This document shows, piece by piece, positions 35,899 to 42,647 of a stretch of DNA of 42,647 nt (position 1 is the first letter of the stretch; the number at the start of each line of letters is the position of its first letter). The DNA is taken from NCBI GenBank assembly GCA_900696615.1, contig CAADGS010000047.1, positions 1 through 42,647 on the forward strand. The letters run 5' to 3'. The notes beneath the pieces were generated by a model that was given only the letters and a program-made list of their open reading frames with translations, ran no database searches and was not told the origin of the DNA. The position numbers were made by a program, and so were the translations under genes. This DNA comes from an uncultured beta proteobacterium (GTDB lineage Bacteria; Pseudomonadota; Gammaproteobacteria; Burkholderiales; Nitrosomonadaceae).

Positions 35899-36982
35899 AC
35901 ATATTCAAATGGACTATCTGCAAATTCCATTCAAGCAATCGTTCAGCCACGCCGCAGCAACGCGGCAATCCACCGAAACCGTAATCGTCACAGCGGTTTC
36001 CAGGAATGGCTCAATCGCTTACGGAGAAGGTTGTCCAAGGTATTATGTCACGGGAGAAACCATCGCATCGGCACTGCAATTCTTTGAGAAAAACAAACAG
36101 GATGCGATGACCATTCAAGATCTGCATGACCTGAAACAATGGGTTAACACGCATGCGACCGAGATCGATCAAAACGCGGCAGCCTGGTGCGCAATTGAAC
36201 TGGCCTTACTCGATTTACTAGCAAAACAATCCCATCAATCGGTCGAAGCCTTGCTGGGCTTACCCGAATTATGCGGCAGTTTCCAGTACAGCGCAGTTTT
36301 AGGAAGCGAGAGCTTGGCTGCTTACACAACGCAATTGCAGCACTATCTGCATAGAGGATTTACCGATTTTAAAGTGAAAGTCTGTAGCGATTTTGCGCAG
36401 AATCGCGACAAAATCGCTCTCTTACGCGATCACATCAAGCCATTGACCGTGCGCCTGGATGCCAACAATCTTTGGAGTGACGCACAACAAGCCAGCGCAT
36501 ACATTCAAAACCTGAATTATCCATTCCGCGCCATCGAAGAACCGTTGACAGTAAACGATCACGCCGGTTGCCGCAACATTCATAACGCATTGCAAACACC
36601 CATCATTCTCGATGAAAGCTTTTTGCATCACGCGCAGTTTGATCATTTGACCGAAGATCCGCAAACCTGGATCATCAATCTGCGCGTATCCAAAATGGGC
36701 GGCCTATTGCGCAGCCTGGCTATCGCCGAAACCGCAAAAGAACTTTCCATCCCTTTGATTATCGGTGCACAAGTTGGTGAAACCAGCATTCTGACGCGCG
36801 CCGCACTGACGGTTGCGAATGCCTGCCGTGATCTCATCATCGCCCAGGAAGGCGCCTTCGGTACCTATTTGCTTCAGTACGACATTACCGATCAGCCGGT
36901 CATGTTTGGCAGAAAGGGAAAATTGGATGCTTCCGGTTTTCGCGGCAAGGGAGGTTTTGCTATCGATTATCAAAGGCTATAG
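35888..36982 (+). CDS. Enolase-superfamily dipeptide epimerase-like protein
   Basis: The 364-aa product belongs to the muconate-lactonizing subgroup of the enolase superfamily. It has the Lys-x-Lys acid/base motif (FKVKV, Lys162 and Lys164), metal ligands Asp191 (RLDAN), Glu218 (IEEP) and Asp242 (LDES), and the opposite Lys269 (VSKMGG). This set is that of L-Ala-D/L-Glu epimerases and other dipeptide epimerases, which invert an amino-acid centre next to a peptide bond. Its start overlaps the GH3-like stop by 11 bp. Beside an amide-forming enzyme, it may epimerise the amidated amino acid, a hypothesis. Peptidoglycan recycling is the ordinary alternative. Its stop lies 12 bp from the stop of the convergent RTX gene. 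Confidence 0.92.
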   Translation: MQLEHIQMDYLQIPFKQSFSHAAATRQSTETVIVTAVSRNGSIAYGEGCPRYYVTGETIASALQFFEKNKQDAMTIQDLHDLKQWVNTHATEIDQNAAAWCAIELALLDLLAKQSHQSVEALLGLPELCGSFQYSAVLGSESLAAYTTQLQHYLHRGFTDFKVKVCSDFAQNRDKIALLRDHIKPLTVRLDANNLWSDAQQASAYIQNLNYPFRAIEEPLTVNDHAGCRNIHNALQTPIILDESFLHHAQFDHLTEDPQTWIINLRVSKMGGLLRSLAIAETAKELSIPLIIGAQVGETSILTRAALTVANACRDLIIAQEGAFGTYLLQYDITDQPVMFGRKGKLDASGFRGKGGFAIDYQRL

Positions 36983-36994
36983 TAAAGCTATCGA

Positions 36995-39900
36995 CTATAA
37001 CCAGAAAGCTGTAATGACTGGATCCAAACTGACTGCATAATCCGGCGGCAAAATAGTCTGCCCGTCCTCAGGCGGCTCAAAGCCGGCCATCGCAGTCACT
37101 AGATTTTCGACATTGCTATCATGCAACATCAAACCGCCGTCAGTTATAAACTGCTCGATACGATATGCCGAACCGAGATACCAATCTTTGAAGACCAGCC
37201 TATCATTGGTGCCAATTACGCTGACTTGAAGATTGTTGCCGGCATGCTTGAACCAAAGTTGGCCAGGCTCGATGGTTGGTAAAAAAACCACGTGATCGAT
37301 CACTTTAGCGGAAGCATCATTTTCAATGACAATATCCCTGCCGTAACCTCGCCCAAATAGATAGGTATCATTTCCAGACCCACCTTCGAGTATGTCTCTG
37401 CCGATTCCGCCATCCAGAGTATCGTCACCGCTTTCGCCATACAAAGTATCGGCACCGCCTGCACCGGAAAGCATATCGTCTCCGGAGCGGCCCCATAAAA
37501 AATTGGCCGATTTATTTCCTGTGATTGCATTGGCCGCCGGGTTACCGATGCCCGTATCGGCTACCGTACCGGACAGGACGAGATTTTCTACGTGCTCGCC
37601 AAGTGTAAAAACAACCGATGCAATCACCGTATCATAACCGCCGTTTAAATCCTCATTCACGATATCCGCAGCTCTATTGACGATAAAGGTGTCATTTCCG
37701 GCACCACCGGTCATGACGTCGATTCCTTTACCGCCATTGAGCCAGTCATCACCAGCAAAACCGTATAACGTATCATTGCCTGCGAATCCGTTTAATACAT
37801 CATTTCCACTTGCACCAGACAGAATATCGGAACCTAATGTACCGTTCAGTGCCAGGTTTTGGGCGACAATCACTATAGTGAAGGTATCCGATATCGTTAA
37901 CGCATCAGGATCTGCTACGGTTATGCGGACATCGATTGAACCGGGTGTATCGGGAATGCCACTCAAAGTGCGCATAGAAGGGTCAAAACTGAGCCATGAC
38001 GGCAGAGAATTGCCATCGGCCAATGTTGCGCTGAAGGTGAGTGCATCGCCATCGGGATCATCAAATGCGCCCATATCTAGAGAATAGCTAAAAGGAATAC
38101 CTTCAAGTGCGGATTGATCCGGAATGGCAACCAGCAATTCGGGCGCGTGGTTGTCACTTGCCAGCTTGGCTTTTATCGCGGCGAGATCCCAGACGGCATC
38201 GTCTTCATTGAATTGGATCTGTTGCACAGCGAATAGTGTGGCTCCATCATTCTCCAGATAATTCAAGATAGTTAATACATCACCAGTACTACCGATAGTT
38301 AACGTCAGATGATTGCCGGAGCGGCCGATGCGCACCTCATCAGGCGTAATACCAGTGTCAAACAGCACGGTATCGATTTTATCTGGGGTCGTGTCATAGC
38401 TATTAATCGTATCGTATCCAGAACCTTTGCTGAATAAATACATATCATTGCCTGGACCACCCGTCAGCATGTCGTCTCCAATACCACCATTAAGAAAATC
38501 GTCACCAGCTTCACCGTATAAGCTATCGTTCCCACTTTCGCCGTAGAGCACATCGTTTGCAGCTATGCCAACAAGGGTATTGTCTAACTCTTGTGGATTA
38601 AGCGTGAGGGCAGAACCAGCCAAGGCGATCAACTCTGCTATTGTCAATACCGTACCATTGCCAAAACGAATGCGCTCCAAACCCATGCCCGGAAGATCGG
38701 TAGAATTTGGAAGCACGATTTCTGCACCTCCACCTGTCCATGCCATGGTGAGTGTTGCGTGCATAGTTTGGGTATATAACGCTTCATGTATGTCAACGAC
38801 AGCGCGCACGCCTTCCGCTATTCGCGGCGCACCCCATGAAAATTCAATATCTTCCTGGTTGATCCCCACCAATTGAAGCGTATCCGCTACAATTGGTTTC
38901 GGTTCCACTACGAGCATAGCATAAGCGTTATCCGTAGAAGAATCCCGCCACTGCGCTACTTGTGTTCCAGTATCCCAAATCCGGTCAACCCCGAATTCGT
39001 CGTTGAACATTACATAGATATCCTGACTAAAACCACCATTTAGATAATCATTTCCGCTACCGCCTATCAAGGTATCCTGAAAATAATTACCGTACAGCGC
39101 GTCGTTCCCGTCATTACCATTTAAGAAACTACCGATTCGTAAATCGTCATCGGTGTAATAGGCAAACTCATTGCTGATCACAGGAATACCTGAAGCATAG
39201 AGCGTATCGTTTCCTGCCCCGCCATCGATCATGGAAATTTCAGCCGAAAAATCGTCTTGTTTAAACCCTTTGATGACATTATCGTTGTCACCGCCATGAA
39301 TGAACTCAACCACTGTATCGATTTGGTGAGTATTCAGAAAATAATCCCGGGTCAATGGTGGCGGCATTTGGGCGTTTACCAAGAATCCAATCAACTGATC
39401 GTCTTGGTCGAATACTGGATCCCAGTTTTGAATATCGTGACCCGCTCCAGAGGGGATCAAATACAGGGTATCTATTGGATAGAAATACTTCGGCACAGGT
39501 TGTTCTACTGGCGCGGTATTTCCGAAAAGATTAATCGTTGTCCTGGAATAATAATCGCTATCCGATTGCCGCTCTATTGTTGGCAAATCTGACACAAAAT
39601 CAAGCAACTTGAAATGTTGTGTCATTGTGTCAGTCTCATATCCTGTCACTAATTGAGCGCGATAGGTCTCACCATTTATCCGCTCATACTGCCCATAGTA
39701 TTTATCCCAGGCATTATTCAGCAAAGCGGTAGCCCATTGTAACCGTGCAGCATCTAAAAAATCGGCTTGCAGCCGGGATATATCCACAGAAGGCTGCGGC
39801 AAAAGTATCCAATCAGCTACATCAATTGCTTTATTGGTTGCATCCAGGATCGTTAGACTATGCATGGAGATATAGTAATCTGTGAATATCAACGTTGCGC

Positions 39901-42647
39901 CATTACCCTGCGGTGCTAAGATCAAATCGTTCCCCATTCGGATATGCCGTAAATCAGACAACATGATGCCTTCAGTTAACTGAATGAGGCTTTCACCAAC
40001 CAAAGATTCTATGATGATGTCATGTCCAATCGAACTCCCTCCAAAAAGGTAAGTATCCTTGCCATCACCACCGGTCAGAAAATCATTACCGGCACCACCA
40101 TCAAAAGTATCGTTGCCGGCATACCCCTCAATGCGATCATCCGCAACTGTTCCAATCAAGACATCGTCACCGTTTGTTCCGCCGTATACTTCCATTGCTA
40201 GCGCACTCATTTCGTTTGCGCCAATCATTGAAAGATCAGGCAAACGTAATGCTGCTACATTCGCTCCTGTATTAAACCACTGGTCAAACAAGATGCTGTC
40301 TTGTGTATCTGCGATTTGCATCAATAAACTTCCGTCCGCCAATTTGAAGAAACGTAAATCACTTGCAGTAATTCCTTCACCTAAACGAACCTCGTCGCCT
40401 GCCGCATCTTCGGTAAAAGCCGAAGTAATGGTGTCAGCACCGTCACCTAAATTAAATAGATATGTGTCAGCACCACTACCCCCCGTATTGCGATCGGCAC
40501 CCAAGCCACCCTGCAAAGTATCTGCACCATTTTGGCCTAACATGACGTCATGGCCGGAGCCGCCGACAATGAAATCATCGCCAGAATTGCTCATGAGATA
40601 ATCGTCTCCGCCATATCCCTCGAGGATATCGCTGTTGATGCTGCCCTGGATAAAATCCGCGGCCGCACCACCATAGGCCTGCACAATTGCACCTCCAGAA
40701 CCGCTTCCAACGGATGACACGTTCAGAACCACTCCCTCGTGTAAGTTTTCACTCGCCCAAGCTTTCAGATCGATGGAATTACTGCCATGATCGAAGCGGA
40801 TCTGCGCATCCATCCCATAAAGGGCGTCTTGCAAGTCAAGCATTCCGCCATTTCCCAGCGTAATGCGCAAAATACCGGATTCACTTAGCCAAGTCACATC
40901 CGACAGTATATTTGCCGATGTAATGTTGCCGGAATTAGCTGCGAAATCTTGAAGCACATTGCTCAGCTTAGCCATAGGATCTGCTTCTACATTGGCACTG
41001 CCGATTTCTGCCAGCACGATGGTGTTACGTCCTTCCAAATCGTTGATGTAATCACCCGCTGCGACACCAATGTAGCTATCATCACCCGCACCACCATATA
41101 ACTCATCGTTCCCACTACCACCCACGAGTGAGTCATTACCACCCCCACCAAAAAGCTGGTCATCACCGCCACTACCATCCAGGAAATCATCGCCCTGATA
41201 TTGCGCAGGTACACCTTCACCATCACCGATCAGCATATCTCTGTCCGAGCCACCGTTCAGATAGTCGGCTCCCCCTGCACCAGTCAGCAAATCATTTCCA
41301 CTGCCACCGTTTAAATAATCGTTACCATGTAAAGAAGCATCTAATTTAGAATGATGGCCATCTCCTAAAACAGCATCGTCTCCCGCTTGTCCCAGAATAG
41401 TATCGTTACCTGCATCACCAAAAATTACGTCGTTGTCCGCACCCGCGTCGATGAAATCGTTGCCTCCTCCAGCAAAAACCCAATCTTTTCCGGTACCGCT
41501 GGAAATAACATCGTCATCACCAACGACTATGGCAAGCTCTATAGATGACGCAGTAAAGCTATAGACTCTGCTATAGGTCGTAACATCTGCTTCTGCATTT
41601 ATTGCACGATTGACTTTCCAATTGCGATCGGCTTGCTCAACATCTCGGTCACTTTCAATGGTGTCGTTTCCACCTAAACCCACTAAAATATCTTTACCTT
41701 GACCGCCCATCAAAATATCATCGCCCGCATCGCCTATGAGGGTATCGTCGCCTGCATTGCCATCAAGCAAATCACCCCTTTCTCCGCTCCCCGTTTGAGT
41801 AGCACTTAGAGTATATGCCGCATCTAAGGTGTACTCGGTTTGCGCAAACAGCCGATCATTGTTTAACTGACCTCTAATGATGTCGCTACCGGCTTCCCCT
41901 AGCACAACATCCTCACCCGCACCGCCTGCGAGAATGTCGTCTCCAGCTCCACCTTCAATACGATCCTTGCCATCCTTGCCATCGACCTCATCATTGCCGC
42001 CGAGGCTTCGAATGTAATCATTCTCGACACTGCCATACAAAAAATCCTCTCGATCCGCTTCTTCATCAGCACCGACAACAACATTGCCAAGTTCGTCGTA
42101 ATCAAGCGGATCTTCAGGTTTCAGATCCCCCCTAATGGTTCGATCCGCTATGGGCGCATCAACCGGCGCATTTTCTCCAAGTGCAATACCCAGCTTGCCA
42201 TCGCTCCAGTTTTTGATCCGCACTCTGGCGCTATCCATCGCTCCAACAAAACTGACGAATAAATCATAGCTACCATTGTCTTGTGCAACACGGAGATAAA
42301 CCAGATCATTCTTCTGATCCATCCATGTATCGCCGATTTTTATCCAATCCTTACTATCCGTCACACCGCTTCTGCCCTGTGCGATCACAGTACCAAATTG
42401 AATTACGCCCGCTCCATCCGTATCCAGCACGGTATCGGTACCGTGACCGGGATTGATGATGTAAGTATCCGCACCTGCGCCGCCTTCCAGATAATCATTA
42501 CCTTCAAGACCCTTAAGTACATCATCACCGCCACTACCATATAAATGATCCTCAACGGCGGAAGCAGCAGGATTGTCGACACCGTCGCTGCCGAAAAAAT
42601 AACGCGGCGTTTTACCCGACAACTCGCCTTGCGAAAGTTTGTAGCCA
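36995..42647 (-). CDS. Giant RTX-type calcium-binding protein, 5' end outside window
   Basis: At least 1883 residues are visible, and the frame stays open to the right edge (GYKLSQGE precedes the TTG at 42622), so the N-terminus is missing. It holds many blocks of nonapeptide GGxGxDxxx repeats that fold on calcium, for example near 42.5, 41.9-41.7, 41.4-41.1, 40.6-40.4, 38.5 and 37.8-37.4 kb. Between them are four haemolysin-type related segments (pattern GI-x-DLRF...LxxFDxWF) and one putative Ig-like domain (about 37.88-38.15 kb, PDQSALEGIPFSYSL to TFTIVIV). The C-terminus (VENLVTAMAGFEPPEDGQT to PVITAFWL) matches the end seen on many such proteins and should carry the type I secretion signal. 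It is probably a secreted adhesin or matrix protein. No transporter genes are in view. Confidence 0.93.
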   Translation of the reverse strand, partial: GYKLSQGELSGKTPRYFFGSDGVDNPAASAVEDHLYGSGGDDVLKGLEGNDYLEGGAGADTYIINPGHGTDTVLDTDGAGVIQFGTVIAQGRSGVTDSKDWIKIGDTWMDQKNDLVYLRVAQDNGSYDLFVSFVGAMDSARVRIKNWSDGKLGIALGENAPVDAPIADRTIRGDLKPEDPLDYDELGNVVVGADEEADREDFLYGSVENDYIRSLGGNDEVDGKDGKDRIEGGAGDDILAGGAGEDVVLGEAGSDIIRGQLNNDRLFAQTEYTLDAAYTLSATQTGSGERGDLLDGNAGDDTLIGDAGDDILMGGQGKDILVGLGGNDTIESDRDVEQADRNWKVNRAINAEADVTTYSRVYSFTASSIELAIVVGDDDVISSGTGKDWVFAGGGNDFIDAGADNDVIFGDAGNDTILGQAGDDAVLGDGHHSKLDASLHGNDYLNGGSGNDLLTGAGGADYLNGGSDRDMLIGDGEGVPAQYQGDDFLDGSGGDDQLFGGGGNDSLVGGSGNDELYGGAGDDSYIGVAAGDYINDLEGRNTIVLAEIGSANVEADPMAKLSNVLQDFAANSGNITSANILSDVTWLSESGILRITLGNGGMLDLQDALYGMDAQIRFDHGSNSIDLKAWASENLHEGVVLNVSSVGSGSGGAIVQAYGGAAADFIQGSINSDILEGYGGDDYLMSNSGDDFIVGGSGHDVMLGQNGADTLQGGLGADRNTGGSGADTYLFNLGDGADTITSAFTEDAAGDEVRLGEGITASDLRFFKLADGSLLMQIADTQDSILFDQWFNTGANVAALRLPDLSMIGANEMSALAMEVYGGTNGDDVLIGTVADDRIEGYAGNDTFDGGAGNDFLTGGDGKDTYLFGGSSIGHDIIIESLVGESLIQLTEGIMLSDLRHIRMGNDLILAPQGNGATLIFTDYYISMHSLTILDATNKAIDVADWILLPQPSVDISRLQADFLDAARLQWATALLNNAWDKYYGQYERINGETYRAQLVTGYETDTMTQHFKLLDFVSDLPTIERQSDSDYYSRTTINLFGNTAPVEQPVPKYFYPIDTLYLIPSGAGHDIQNWDPVFDQDDQLIGFLVNAQMPPPLTRDYFLNTHQIDTVVEFIHGGDNDNVIKGFKQDDFSAEISMIDGGAGNDTLYASGIPVISNEFAYYTDDDLRIGSFLNGNDGNDALYGNYFQDTLIGGSGNDYLNGGFSQDIYVMFNDEFGVDRIWDTGTQVAQWRDSSTDNAYAMLVVEPKPIVADTLQLVGINQEDIEFSWGAPRIAEGVRAVVDIHEALYTQTMHATLTMAWTGGGAEIVLPNSTDLPGMGLERIRFGNGTVLTIAELIALAGSALTLNPQELDNTLVGIAANDVLYGESGNDSLYGEAGDDFLNGGIGDDMLTGGPGNDMYLFSKGSGYDTINSYDTTPDKIDTVLFDTGITPDEVRIGRSGNHLTLTIGSTGDVLTILNYLENDGATLFAVQQIQFNEDDAVWDLAAIKAKLASDNHAPELLVAIPDQSALEGIPFSYSLDMGAFDDPDGDALTFSATLADGNSLPSWLSFDPSMRTLSGIPDTPGSIDVRITVADPDALTISDTFTIVIVAQNLALNGTLGSDILSGASGNDVLNGFAGNDTLYGFAGDDWLNGGKGIDVMTGGAGNDTFIVNRAADIVNEDLNGGYDTVIASVVFTLGEHVENLVLSGTVADTGIGNPAANAITGNKSANFLWGRSGDDMLSGAGGADTLYGESGDDTLDGGIGRDILEGGSGNDTYLFGRGYGRDIVIENDASAKVIDHVVFLPTIEPGQLWFKHAGNNLQVSVIGTNDRLVFKDWYLGSAYRIEQFITDGGLMLHDSNVENLVTAMAGFEPPEDGQTILPPDYAVSLDPVITAFWL

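Noticed and set aside
37677..42544. Several plus-strand frames of 60-180 codons opposite the RTX gene
   Set aside because: They are the antisense of Gly/Asp-rich repeats, giving Ser/Pro/Ala-rich proteins without domains.
37300..42600. Regular short repeats that resemble a CRISPR or tandem DNA array
   Set aside because: The period follows codons for GGxGxDxxx calcium-binding repeats in one long open frame, so the repetition is at the protein level.

Overview
The window looks like chromosomal DNA of a betaproteobacterium, most likely an ammonia oxidizer of the Nitrosomonas type. This is an inference from gene content: a three-subunit pnt transhydrogenase, an assimilatory APS reductase cluster with a DUF934 gene, an RpfE-like protein and a CysB regulator. 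No rRNA, tRNA, IS element, phage gene or CRISPR array was seen. The left part, especially about 4.6-7.5 kb, is clearly AT-richer than the right part from about 23 kb on.

Layout. 0.1-2.7 kb: clpS-clpA on the minus strand. 3.0-3.2 kb: a cold-shock protein gene with a long leader, facing icd (minus) across a candidate two-way terminator. 4.9-7.5 kb, plus strand: an RpfE-like protein, then a membrane PAS-EAL protein whose EAL domain has lost key residues. 7.7-10.6 kb, minus: pntAA-pntAB-pntB. 10.9-14.5 kb, minus: a 1186-aa flavo-iron-sulfur protein that fuses a GltD-like half to a PyrK-like half. 14.5-16.2 kb, minus: a REC-EAL response regulator behind a single-domain receiver. 16.6-19.9 kb, minus: sulfate assimilation genes (a small protein, cysI, DUF934, cysH), divergent from cysB at 20.4 kb. 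21.5-24.1 kb, plus: a cytochrome c with a His-rich tail, a DUF3293 protein, a Tim44-like membrane protein and a DUF2165 membrane protein. 24.1-26.5 kb, minus: a GlcG/HbpS-like protein and the cysK-cysE pair that makes cysteine. 26.8-32.1 kb, minus: a 1524-aa CheB-CheR-PAS-GGDEF-EAL protein and, upstream of it, a PAS-like protein with a zinc-ribbon tail. 32.5-37.0 kb, plus: mtfA, then a tightly packed trio of fatty-acid-hydroxylase-like, GH3-like acyl-adenylating and dipeptide-epimerase-like genes. 37.0 kb to the right edge, minus: a giant RTX-type calcium-binding protein whose 5' end lies outside the window.

How the genes fit together. Three themes recur. First, sulfur: sulfite reductase and APS reductase supply sulfide, CysE and CysK turn it into cysteine, and CysB is the likely regulator. 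Second, NADPH supply: icd, pnt and the Nfn-like flavoprotein all touch the NADP pool. Third, cyclic-di-GMP: three EAL proteins (one degenerate, one phospho-receiver linked, one in the CheB-CheR fusion) lie within 25 kb.

The best candidates for something undescribed are the fused Nfn-like protein beside pnt, the GH3/epimerase/hydroxylase trio, and the CheB-CheR-diguanylate cyclase fusion with its small PAS/zinc-ribbon neighbour and a 35-bp four-half-site operator-like palindrome upstream. All functions are assigned by reading motifs; no database search was run.
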